Shown here: one piece after another, positions 1-6,117 of the stretch
Layout: every line of letters begins with the position of its first letter
How positions within the stretch are numbered: the stretch's first letter is position 1
NCBI GenBank assembly: GCA_015654715.1
Contig: JAATGK010000384.1
Span: forward strand, 1 to 13,983
DNA length: 13,983 nt
Reading direction: 5' to 3'
Source of the DNA: Alphaproteobacteria bacterium
GTDB lineage: Bacteria > Pseudomonadota > Alphaproteobacteria > Micropepsales > Micropepsaceae
The notes under the pieces: generated by a model
Database searches by the model: none
What the model was told of the DNA's origin: nothing
The model's input: only the letters and a program-made list of their open reading frames with translations
Position numbers and translations under genes: made by a program

Positions 1-1300
1 CCGCGTTACGATCCTCGAACACGATGCGGCCGCCGTGGCTCTCGGCGATGGACTTGACCAGGGTGAGGCCAAGGCCGGTACCGCCGGTCTCCAGATTGCG
101 CGAGCTTTCGAGGCGGACAAATGGCTCGAACACACGTTGGCGGTCTTCCGCCGGAATGCCGGGGCCTTCGTCCTCGACCCAGACCTCGTAACTGCCCGGG
201 GCGGCGTGCAGCGAGACGTCCGCTTTCTTGCCGTAAGCCACGGCGTTCTCAACCAGATTGCGGATCGCCCGGCGCAGCTCACCGGCCCGGCAGGATAGCG
301 GCGCGGCGGCGTGACCAGCCCAAGTGACCGGCTCACCGAGGTCATCAAGGTCGGCGCAGATGCTCTCGACCAGGGCCGCGAGGTCGATCTGGCGTGAGGG
401 TTCGCCACCGGTACCGCGGGCGGCCGACAGCACCGCCTCAGTCAGAACCTGCAGCTCTTCGAGGTTCTTTTGCAGGCGGTCGCGCAGCTCGGGGTCGGTA
501 ACGAATTCGATGTTGATCCGCATCGCGGTGATCGGGGTGCGCAAATCGTGGCCGACGGCCGATAGCAGGTGGCGCTGGCTTTCCAGGGTGCGGGTGACCT
601 GGTCGGTCATGGCGTTGAACGCCTGGGCCGCGCGGCGGACGTCATCGGGACCGACTTCGGGGACCAGCGGTGCGGTCTCGCCTCGGGCGGTCAAAGCAGC
701 AGCCTCCGCCAGCTTGGACAGCGGCCGCGCCATCCTGCGCGCAATGTAGGCACCTGACACAGAAGCGATCAGCACTGCCAATACGGCAGCAAGGATCATC
801 TCCCTCGGCCACGGTGGGCCTGGCGGCTTAATGAAGGTCGCGACTAATTCGGTGCCACGTACCACCGGGACCACCATCTCGACGGACTTGGTGTTGGGTG
901 AAAAATCGCCCGGTGCGGTCCCTGGCGGTCGCCCATAATGGATATGCACCTCCACCGGGCCGTTGGCTTGGTGTAGCGGCAGCATCGCCTTGAGCTTGGC
1001 GGCCAGTTTGGCCTCTTCCGGGGACATCGGCTGGTCGATATGGGCACCGGTATGGATGTGATAGCGCCAAAAATGCCCTTCCATGGTTTCGGCTGCCGCC
1101 GTCCGCGCCCGGGGTGGTATGGATGCCATTAGGGTCGCTAGTGACGTGGTGCGGTCGAGCATGCGCTCGGCGATATCGGCTTCGTTCTGGCGCTCGGCAC
1201 CAAGCTCAAACCACAAGGCGACCGCGGCATTCGAAAGAAAGATGGCCAGCGAAATGACCACGATGAGCTGAACGCCCAGGGTGCGCGGCCAGATCTTCAT
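1..1300 (-). CDS. Sensor histidine kinase, EnvZ-like (C-terminus cut by window edge)
   Basis: Inner-membrane sensor kinase that should phosphorylate the response regulator encoded just upstream. 433 residues are visible; the reading frame runs off the left edge with probably a few dozen residues missing. Order: TM1 about 8-31; periplasmic segment about 32-167, with no recognisable named sensor domain; TM2 about 168-187; HAMP linker; dimerisation/phosphoacceptor H-box SAVGHDLRTPITAMRI with phospho-His at H251; then the ATPase domain with N-box N348/N352, G1 box DEGPGIP (377-383) and G2 box GGTGLGL (406-412). The start ATG at 1300 shares bases with the regulator's TGA stop (ATGA), which fixes the start and implies translational coupling. 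Family and histidine-kinase activity are clear from the motifs. The stimulus is not visible from sequence, and I give no gene symbol because several OmpR/EnvZ-like pairs exist in this class. Confidence 0.93.
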   Translation of the reverse strand, partial: MKIWPRTLGVQLIVVISLAIFLSNAAVALWFELGAERQNEADIAERMLDRTTSLATLMASIPPRARTAAAETMEGHFWRYHIHTGAHIDQPMSPEEAKLAAKLKAMLPLHQANGPVEVHIHYGRPPGTAPGDFSPNTKSVEMVVPVVRGTELVATFIKPPGPPWPREMILAAVLAVLIASVSGAYIARRMARPLSKLAEAAALTARGETAPLVPEVGPDDVRRAAQAFNAMTDQVTRTLESQRHLLSAVGHDLRTPITAMRINIEFVTDPELRDRLQKNLEELQVLTEAVLSAARGTGGEPSRQIDLAALVESICADLDDLGEPVTWAGHAAAPLSCRAGELRRAIRNLVENAVAYGKKADVSLHAAPGSYEVWVEDEGPGIPAEDRQRVFEPFVRLESSRNLETGGTGLGLTLVKSIAESHGGRIVFEDRNA

Positions 1301-2043
1301 TCGGTGACCGGGTCCACGGCAAAAATGTAGCCGCCGCCCCAAACCGTCTTGATATAGCGCGGGTTCTTGGGGTCGGGTTCGATCTTTTTGCGCAGGCGGC
1401 TGACGTGGTTGTCGATCGAGCGGTCGAACAGGTCGGCGTCGCGCCCCTTGGTGAGGTCGAGAAGCTGGTTGCGCGACAGGGCGATCTTGGGCCGCTCGAT
1501 CAGGGCCGTGAGCAAGCGGAACTCGCCGCTCGACAGCGGCATGGCGACGCCGTCCGGTCCGATCAGTTCACGCTGGCCGGTATCCAAGATCCAGTCGCCG
1601 AACCTGATCTTGGCGGCGGTTGGCGGCTTCTGGCGCGGCGGCAAGGCCTGGGTCCGGCGCAACACCGCAGCAATGCGGGCAATGAGTTCGCGCGGACTGA
1701 ATGGCTTCGAAATGTAGTCGTCGGCACCCATTTCCAGACCGATGATGCGGTCGACCTCTTCACCGCGGGCCGTCAGCAGGATCACCGGCGTCTGCGAACT
1801 CTCGCGAATGAAACGGCACAGCGACAATCCGTCTTCGCCCGGCATCATAATGTCGAGGACGATCAGGTCGATGCCGGCGCCCTTCAGCACTTTGCGAGCG
1901 GCGGCGGCGTCAGACGCTGTGGTGGCGCGATAGCCATTCTCGCGCAGATATCGCGCCAAGGGCTCGCGGATATCGCGCGCGTCCTCCACCACCAAAATGT
2001 GCGGCTTCGATTCGTCCCGGGTCATGACTGGCAAGTCTAGCAT
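1297..2043 (-). CDS. OmpR-family response regulator
   Basis: DNA-binding response regulator, 248 residues, normal for the family. The receiver domain (about 14-130) has the acidic pair E20/D21, phospho-acceptor D64 in LIVLDIMMPGEDG, T91, Y110 and K113 (GADDYISKPF). The winged-helix domain (about 145-242) ends with the typical DNA-recognition and wing segment (RSIDNHVSRLRKKIEP ... TVWGGGYIF). It is the first gene of a two-gene operon with the kinase, overlapping by four bases. Start: ATG 2043 (MLDLPV) or ATG 2025 (MTRDES). Neither has a strong Shine-Dalgarno sequence, so residues 1-6 are uncertain. The divergent neighbour is a secreted EF-hand gene; 164 bases lie between them, a natural place for autoregulation. 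Regulon unknown. Confidence 0.95.
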   Translation of the reverse strand: MLDLPVMTRDESKPHILVVEDARDIREPLARYLRENGYRATTASDAAAARKVLKGAGIDLIVLDIMMPGEDGLSLCRFIRESSQTPVILLTARGEEVDRIIGLEMGADDYISKPFSPRELIARIAAVLRRTQALPPRQKPPTAAKIRFGDWILDTGQRELIGPDGVAMPLSSGEFRLLTALIERPKIALSRNQLLDLTKGRDADLFDRSIDNHVSRLRKKIEPDPKNPRYIKTVWGGGYIFAVDPVTE

Positions 2044-2207
2044 GTCTCATTGTCGGCGAGGTGCACGTGGGTCGCAAAGGCAGAATTGTTGCGAAGTTTG
2101 TCGGATGTGAATTTGCCGCCATGGTTGCGAAAGAAGATTTTTGTTCTGGAAAAGTTCCGCGACAACCAGAGCGCGATATTGTTGGCGCATTCTATGGGGG
2201 TTGGCAA
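2044..2207. promoter_or_regulatory. Divergent intergenic region between regulator and EF-hand genes
   Basis: This 164-base gap must hold the promoters for both the leftward two-component operon and the rightward EF-hand gene. I see no convincing -35/-10 pair on either strand. It contains the octamer GTTGCGAA twice in direct orientation (2088-2095 and 2124-2131, 36 bases apart) and a near-inverted version GTCGCAAA at 2071-2078. These could be regulator binding sites, but the words are short. An open frame in the EF-hand frame reaches upstream to 2061; I do not take it as coding because the signal peptide starts at 2208. Confidence 0.4.
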
Positions 2208-3020
2208 ATGATCACGACGAAAACGGTGGCGTGGGCGTTGGGTGCAGTGCTGATGGCGGGAGCGGCGGTAGCGGCCGGAAACAACAGTGAGGTCCAGAAT
2301 GACGGACCGATGCAAGGGCTGGAGCGCTCCACCGAGCGCGGCGCCGTCCGGCTCGAGCGCGATTTCGATGTCAACAAAGACGGACGGGTGACCCGCGCCG
2401 AGATGAACAACGTCCTCGGCTATCGCTTTGCGGCGGCGACCCGTCATGGCCCGACCATGTCGCTCGAACAGTTCATGGCGGAACGCACCGCGGAATTTCG
2501 CAAATCCAACGAAGCGATGTTCCACCGTCTCGACTGGAACGGCGACGGCAAGTTGACACTGGCCGAATACGGCGCGGCGCAGCGCGTCCGATTTGTCCAG
2601 CTCGATCGTGACGGCGCCGGTTTCGTGGCGTGCTCGGTGCGCGATCAGGCGACCTCCAACGGCCGGGGCGGGCTCTCGGGGTTTTGCCGCGACAACGACA
2701 CCAATATGGACGGCCGGGTAACGCGCGCCGAACTCGATGCGGCGATCGCCAAACGCTTCGCGCAATCGAGCGGCGGGGGGCAAATGATGAACCTGACCCA
2801 ATTCGTGGCCGGCGAAGAAGAGCGCTATGGCATTGCCAATGTGCGGCTGTTCCGGCGCCTCGACACCGACGAGGACGGGCTTCTCAACCTGACGGAATTT
2901 GCCGCGCAGGATGAAGCGATGTTCGACAAGATCGACAAAAATCACGATGGTGTGCTGACGCCGGCGGAACTGCAGCCGCGCAATGGCCGCTCGAAACAGC
3001 ACGGCCCAAACGAAAGCTAA
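2208..3020 (+). CDS. Secreted EF-hand calcium-binding protein with duplicated triple-EF module
   Basis: Predicted exported Ca2+-binding protein of 270 residues. The start ATG at 2208 follows GGGGG (2196-2200) and begins a clear signal peptide (MITTK then a hydrophobic run, likely cut after AAVAA around residue 23). Canonical EF loops: D54-N56-D58-G59...E65, D109-N111-D113-G114...E120, D164-N166-D168-G169...E175, D219-D221-D223-G224...E230 and D243-N245-D247-G248...E254. A sixth, degenerate loop starts at D133 (D133, D135, then A137, with V144 where Glu is expected). The protein is two copies of a three-EF module offset by exactly 110 residues. No enzyme domain is visible, so it is probably a calcium buffer or sensor in the periplasm. 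Converges with the XdhC-family gene, and the two stop codons overlap. Confidence 0.9.
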   Translation: MITTKTVAWALGAVLMAGAAVAAGNNSEVQNDGPMQGLERSTERGAVRLERDFDVNKDGRVTRAEMNNVLGYRFAAATRHGPTMSLEQFMAERTAEFRKSNEAMFHRLDWNGDGKLTLAEYGAAQRVRFVQLDRDGAGFVACSVRDQATSNGRGGLSGFCRDNDTNMDGRVTRAELDAAIAKRFAQSSGGGQMMNLTQFVAGEEERYGIANVRLFRRLDTDEDGLLNLTEFAAQDEAMFDKIDKNHDGVLTPAELQPRNGRSKQHGPNES

Positions 3021-4009
3021 GCCTTGTGAATCGTCGCGATGATGTCGGCGATGATCGAGACCGCGATCTCCTCCGGCGTCTTGGATCCGATCGAAAGTCC
3101 GACCGGTCCATGCAGCCGGGCGAGATCGCTGTCGCCGAAACCCTGCGCCATGAGGCGTTCGCGACGGGCGGCTTGGTTTTTCATCGAGCCGAGCGCACCG
3201 ACATAAAAGGCGGGCGAGCCCAGCGCGGCGATCAGAGCGGGATCATCGATCTTGGGATCGTGGGCGAGCGCCACCAGCGCGCTACGCTGGTGCAAAGGGG
3301 CGCGGGCGAGGGCCTCGTCTGGATAGTCGTGGAAAAGCGCGATACCGGGAAAGCGGTCCACGGTCGCAAACGAAGGACGCGGATCGATGACGCGAATGCG
3401 ATAGCCGAGCGGCGCAGCTATACGTACCAGCGCCTGGGCGATGTGCACCGCTCCGATCACCACCAGATCAACCGGCGGATTGGCAACCACGAGCAGCCAT
3501 GGTGCATTGTCGACGGTGACTTCACCGCTACGATCACTGCGGGCAGCCTTGGCAGAGATGGCAGCAAGAAGGCCGTCTTCCACGTGCGGATCAATGGTGC
3601 AGCAGGCGCCGGTCTGAAGCTGAACCGCGCGCACAGCCGGCCGTTCGCTGCGGCGCATACCGTTCAGCGTGACGATGGTGTCACGCGCGGTTTGGCTGAC
3701 GAGCGGTTCAACCAGGATTTCGATCTTGCCGCCGCAAGTCAGTCCAACCGCCCAAGCAGTGGAATCCGCGACCCCGAACGAAAGCCGCTTGAGCTTGCCA
3801 TCGCTCAGCGCCGCGTGGGCGGCTTCCAAAACGGCGCCTTCGACGCAGCCGGCGGAGACCGAACCGGCGAACGCGCCGTCGCTGCACACGGCCATCTGAC
3901 TGCCAGCGGGACGCGGCGCCGAACCCCAAGTAGAGAGCACGGTGGCAAGCGCCACGCCGCGGCCTTGGGCGAGCCATTCTTCAGCGGCAAAAAGCGGATC
4001 GTCTGCCAT
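3017..4009 (-). CDS. XdhC/CoxI family protein (molybdoenzyme maturation factor)
   Basis: 330 residues. The N-terminal XdhC/CoxI domain has STWGSAPRPAGSQMAV (26-41), SAGCVEGAV (52-60, with C55) and GLTCGGKIEIL (89-99, with C92). The C-terminal Rossmann-like domain starts at VVIGAVHIAQAL (183-194) and includes FYVGALGSMKNQAARRERL (268-286). In studied members (XdhC of xanthine dehydrogenase) the protein binds and sulfurates molybdenum cofactor and inserts it into the apo-enzyme; this copy is likely to do something similar for a molybdenum hydroxylase. No xanthine dehydrogenase, CO dehydrogenase or cofactor gene is present in this window, so its client is unknown. Start ATG 4009 is preceded by GAAAGG. 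Its TAG stop (3017-3019) overlaps the TAA of the convergent EF-hand gene. Confidence 0.88.
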   Translation of the reverse strand: MADDPLFAAEEWLAQGRGVALATVLSTWGSAPRPAGSQMAVCSDGAFAGSVSAGCVEGAVLEAAHAALSDGKLKRLSFGVADSTAWAVGLTCGGKIEILVEPLVSQTARDTIVTLNGMRRSERPAVRAVQLQTGACCTIDPHVEDGLLAAISAKAARSDRSGEVTVDNAPWLLVVANPPVDLVVIGAVHIAQALVRIAAPLGYRIRVIDPRPSFATVDRFPGIALFHDYPDEALARAPLHQRSALVALAHDPKIDDPALIAALGSPAFYVGALGSMKNQAARRERLMAQGFGDSDLARLHGPVGLSIGSKTPEEIAVSIIADIIATIHKA

Positions 4010-4365
4010 GACAGAGCCTTTCGTCGCGGTTTTTTGAGCGAAGCGAGCGCCGCAATCAAGGCTTCAACGCTGACGATGGCGGCGAATTTCTGTCGAGGCA
4101 TTTGTCGAAAGCTGTCGCAGCCGATGACGCGTTGGGCCGGCACAACCGGATCGTCGGGAGCTGGCAAAAACCATCTTTGGCCGGGCAGGCATTTGAATTG
4201 CGCCGCGTATGTCCCTGATGGTGTTCCGTCTTTTCGAACTATTTCGGTTCAATCTCAGATTGAAGATTCATGTCGGCTATGCGACAGTTTGGCTTCACTC
4301 CCAAAGTTAGCTGTGTTAACCTTGTTTCCACCATCATGAGAATGGGTACGAGTTCGGGGACGGGG
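4010..4365. other. Intergenic region between XdhC-family gene and cold-shock gene, with a palindrome
   Basis: About 356 bases without a gene I trust. It is the divergent control region for the leftward XdhC-family gene and the rightward cold-shock gene. Several short frames cross it, but none has family-like composition or a good ribosome site. The clearest structure is a 17-base palindrome at 4248-4264. If the cold-shock gene starts at 4366, the roughly 100 bases after the palindrome would be a long 5' leader, as is common for csp genes. I could not assign a -35/-10 pair. Confidence 0.5.
4248..4264. repeat. 17-base palindrome, possible operator
   Basis: TTCAATCT-C-AGATTGAA is a perfect inverted repeat with 8-base arms and one central base. 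It lies about 100 bases upstream of the chosen cold-shock start. Size and symmetry fit a dimeric repressor site, but no repressor is encoded nearby and it could also arise by chance. Confidence 0.4.
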
Positions 4366-4899
4366 ATGGAAACAAACGCAACAGTGGTAACGACGGCAGA
4401 GACGCCCTTGGAAGTCGTCGGACTGATCAAGTGGTTCGACCTCGCCAAGGGATACGGTTTTATCAAGCCGAGCAGCGGCGCTCAGGGCGACATTCTTCTG
4501 CACCAGACCTGCGTGCGCCAATCCGGCTTCAAGGCGGCCTATGAAGGTGCCAAAGTGGTCTGCGAGGCGGTGCAAGGGCCCAAAGGCCTGCAGGCGCGCC
4601 GGTTGCTCTCGCTCGACAATTCAACGGCCCAGGCTGCTGAGGCCTCGACGCAACGCGCTTCGCGTTATACCGCCGAGCCGCGCGGACCGGCCTTCGATGC
4701 GACGGTGAAGTGGTTCAACCGCGGCAAGGGTTACGGTTTCGTCAGCCGTGGGCCAGATACGCCGGATGTCTTCGTCCATATGGAGACGTTGCGGCAAAGT
4801 GGCATCCGCGAGTTGCGCCAAGGCCAGCGCGTGCGCGTTCGGGCCGGCGACGGGCCGAAGGGCGAACTTGCCGCTGAGATCGTAGTTCTGGACTCCTGA
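4366..4899 (+). CDS. Cold-shock protein with two cold-shock domains
   Basis: Cytoplasmic single-stranded nucleic-acid binding protein, 177 residues from this start. First domain about 16-83: [17 protein letters not shown] carries the RNP1-like KGYGF, and DILLHQT is RNP2. A linker rich in Ala/Thr/Arg (about 84-108) follows. Second domain about 110-176: [18 protein letters not shown] with RNP1 KGYGF, and DVFVHME as RNP2. Tandem-domain versions are typical of alphaproteobacteria, unlike the ~70-residue single-domain CspA. Start choice: ATG 4366 follows GGGGA (4356-4360) with a 5-base gap, and places the first domain near the N-terminus. In-frame ATGs at 4342, 4336 and 4270 would add 8, 10 or 32 residues with no domain and poor ribosome sites. 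The DUF192 gene lies 53 bases downstream, probably co-transcribed. Likely role: RNA chaperone or antiterminator in cold or stationary phase. Confidence 0.9.
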   Translation: METNATVVTTAETPLEVVGLIKWFDLAKGYGFIKPSSGAQGDILLHQTCVRQSGFKAAYEGAKVVCEAVQGPKGLQARRLLSLDNSTAQAAEASTQRASRYTAEPRGPAFDATVKWFNRGKGYGFVSRGPDTPDVFVHMETLRQSGIRELRQGQRVRVRAGDGPKGELAAEIVVLDS

Positions 4900-4952
4900 A
4901 ATCGGCAAAATTGTCGTATGTGGCTTGCCGCGAGGAGCGCGGGAGGTGAAGC

Positions 4953-5417
4953 ATGCGTCGTTTGCTGGTGGCCCTGACGGCCCTGGTGTTTCTGTCGGGC
5001 TGTTCGCCGGCGGAGCAACCTCAGACCGGTCTACCCAAAGCCGAAATCGTGATCGATACCCCGCATGGGGCGCAGCGGCTATCGGTTGAACTCGCGGCCA
5101 CCGAAGACAGCCGCCGCATCGGGCTGATGTTCCGCGGCCATCTCGGCACCGATGAAGGCATGCTGTTCGATTTCGGTAAGGAGCAATTCGCCTCGTTCTG
5201 GATGAAGAACACGGTGCTGCCGCTCGACATGATCTTCATCAAAGCGGACGGCACGATCTCGACCATCGCCGAAAACACCGTGCCCTATTCGGAAGAGCCG
5301 GTGCCGTCGAGCGAGCCGGTGCAGGCGGTGCTGGAGATCAACGGCGGGCGGGCCCGCGCGCTCGGCATCGCGCCGGGCGAGAAAGTTCACGCCAAGATCT
5401 TCGGAAACGGTCCGTAA
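4953..5417 (+). CDS. DUF192 family lipoprotein
   Basis: 154-residue predicted lipoprotein. The signal peptide MRRLLVALTALVFLSGC has a lipobox (LSGC) with lipidation at C17. The rest (about 30-150) is one DUF192 domain: RRIGLMFR (54-61), GMLFDF (69-74), FWMKNTVLPLDMIFI (82-96) and VLEINGG (126-132), all standard conserved blocks. The function of DUF192 is not established; the fold is a small beta-rich envelope-facing domain. Start ATG 4953 has a strong GGGAGG at 4941-4946, six bases upstream. It follows the cold-shock gene by 53 bases on the same strand and probably shares its transcript. The tRNA-Pro gene starts 56 bases after the stop. Confidence 0.9.
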   Translation: MRRLLVALTALVFLSGCSPAEQPQTGLPKAEIVIDTPHGAQRLSVELAATEDSRRIGLMFRGHLGTDEGMLFDFGKEQFASFWMKNTVLPLDMIFIKADGTISTIAENTVPYSEEPVPSSEPVQAVLEINGGRARALGIAPGEKVHAKIFGNGP

Positions 5418-5473
5418 AGTCGGCTAGAGGGTTGCGGGCAGACCTCGATTTCGTGTACGGCGTTAAGCCGTCG

Positions 5474-5550
5474 CGGGGCGTAGCGCAGCCTGGTAGCGCA
5501 TCTGCTTTGGGAGCAGAGGGTCGTGTGTTCGAATCACACCGCCCCGACCA
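5474..5550 (+). tRNA. tRNA-Pro (anticodon TGG)
   Basis: Complete 77-base cloverleaf with encoded CCA. Acceptor CGGGGCG (5474-5480) pairs with CGCCCCG (5540-5546), discriminator A5547, CCA 5548-5550. D stem GCGC/GCGC; anticodon stem TCTGC/GCAGA (5501-5505 and 5513-5517) fully paired; loop TTTGGGA with anticodon TGG at 5508-5510; T stem GTGTG/CACAC around TTCGAAT. Reads CCN proline codons. A structured repeat begins directly after the CCA. Confidence 0.97.
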
Positions 5551-5647
5551 GTCTTCGCCGCATAGCGGCGGGGACTGCCATGGCGAAGCTGCGGAGCAGC
5601 GAAGATGGGCAGCCTGGGACAGCGCGGCTTCGCCTTGGCAAGCCAGC
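5551..5647 (+). repeat. tRNA-linked structured repeat, copy 1
   Basis: 97 bases starting at the base after the tRNA-Pro CCA; a second copy of the same length sits after tRNA-Arg. First hairpin: GTCTTCGCCGC (5551-5561) with GCGGCGGGGAC (5565-5575), 11 pairs including two T-G, 3-base loop; it extends two pairs into the CA of the tRNA tail (5549-5550 with 5576-5577). Second: GGCGAAGC (5582-5589) can pair with GCTTCGCC (5627-5634), enclosing a small hairpin GCTGC-GGA-GCAGC. The most conserved part is the last ~26 bases, ending in CCTTGGCAAGCCAGC. There is no T-tract, so this is not a classic intrinsic terminator. Role unknown: tRNA 3' processing, termination or a dispersed palindromic element are all possible. 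Confidence 0.75.
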
Positions 5648-5724
5648 AGTGCCAGCTATGCCCTAGAAAGCCATCTTTGTGTATGATGGCGGAACGTGAT
5701 TTGGATTTGGCAGGAGGCTCTCAC

Positions 5725-6030
5725 TTGCGCGCGCGCATCTATCAGCCGACCCGGAATGCGATGCAGTCGGGTAAGGCCCGCACCAAAGCCTGGGTGCCCG
5801 AATTCGAGCCCGCCAGCCCGCGTCGTATCGATCCGTTGATGGGCTGGACGAGTTCGTCCGATATGCTGAGCCAAGTTCAGCTCGCATTCGATTCCAAGGA
5901 CGAGGCGACGGCCTACGCCGCCAAGCACAATATCCCGTTCGACCTGTTCGAGCCGCACAGACCGACGCCGAAACCCAAGGCCTACGCCGACAATTTCCGT
6001 TATGATAGGAAAGTGCCGTGGTCGCACTGA
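5725..6030 (+). CDS. NDUFS4-like accessory subunit of respiratory complex I
   Basis: 101-residue protein of the ETC complex I conserved-region family, the bacterial counterpart of mitochondrial NDUFS4 (18-kDa subunit), which binds the peripheral NADH-oxidising arm on the cytoplasmic face. Family marks in order: ARIYQPTRNAMQSGKA (3-18), WVPEFEP (22-28), PLMGWTSSSDMLSQ (36-49), FDSKDEATAYA (54-64) and the C-terminal YADNFRYDRKVPWSH. I choose the TTG start at 5725: a strong AGGAGG (5712-5717) lies 7 bases upstream and the length then matches family members of about 100 residues. An ATG at 5683 or 5686 would add 13-14 residues with no ribosome site. It lies between tRNA-Pro and tRNA-Arg; the latter begins 10 bases after the stop, so they probably share a transcript. 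Other complex I genes are not in the window. Confidence 0.93.
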   Translation: MRARIYQPTRNAMQSGKARTKAWVPEFEPASPRRIDPLMGWTSSSDMLSQVQLAFDSKDEATAYAAKHNIPFDLFEPHRPTPKPKAYADNFRYDRKVPWSH

Positions 6031-6040
6031 CCAGATCGCC

Positions 6041-6117
6041 GGCCCCGTAGCTCAACTGGATAGAGCATCTGCCTTCTAAGCCGCAGGTTGCGTGTTCGAG
6101 TCACGCCGGGGTCACCA
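6041..6117 (+). tRNA. tRNA-Arg (anticodon TCT), with mismatched anticodon stem
   Basis: 77-base cloverleaf with encoded CCA. Acceptor GGCCCCG (6041-6047) pairs with CGGGGTC (6107-6113) with one G-T pair; discriminator A6114. D stem GCTC/GAGC; T stem GCGTG/CACGC around TTCGAGT; anticodon loop CTTCTAA with TCT at 6075-6077, reading AGA/AGG. The anticodon stem is odd: TCTGC (6068-6072) faces GCCGC (6080-6084), leaving T6068-C6084 and T6070-C6082 unpaired. All other arms and conserved bases look intact. It begins only 10 bases after the NDUFS4-like stop codon. Confidence 0.92.

Noticed and set aside
324..749. Plus-strand open frames across the kinase and regulator region (also 1405-2040)
   Set aside because: They lie antisense to clear histidine-kinase and response-regulator domains, show Arg/Ser-rich low-complexity translations and match no family; a by-product of high G+C.
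3805..4167. Minus-strand 120-residue frame upstream of the XdhC-family gene
   Set aside because: Overlaps the N-terminal half of the XdhC-family gene in another frame; the part in the intergenic region has no ribosome site or recognisable motif.
3026..4339. 437-residue plus-strand open frame
   Set aside because: Antisense to the XdhC-family gene, whose motifs are clear. Composition is typical of a shadow frame and no start site is convincing.
5432..5459. Possible tRNA-Pro promoter TTGCGG, 16 bases, TGTACG
   Set aside because: The -10 match is poor and the tRNA could be read from the upstream operon; not enough to call.
5601..5625. Similarity of repeat copy 1 to the D-arm of tRNA-Pro (shared GCAGCCTGG)
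   Set aside because: Copy 2 does not share the word, so a tRNA-derived origin of the repeat is not supported.
5635..5662. Possible promoter TTGGCA, 16 bases, TATGCC for the NDUFS4-like gene
   Set aside because: The -35 part belongs to the conserved repeat end, copy 2 has no matching -10, and the spacing is short.
5432..5686. Short plus-strand frame over tRNA-Pro
   Set aside because: Runs through a complete tRNA and the repeat, so it is not coding.
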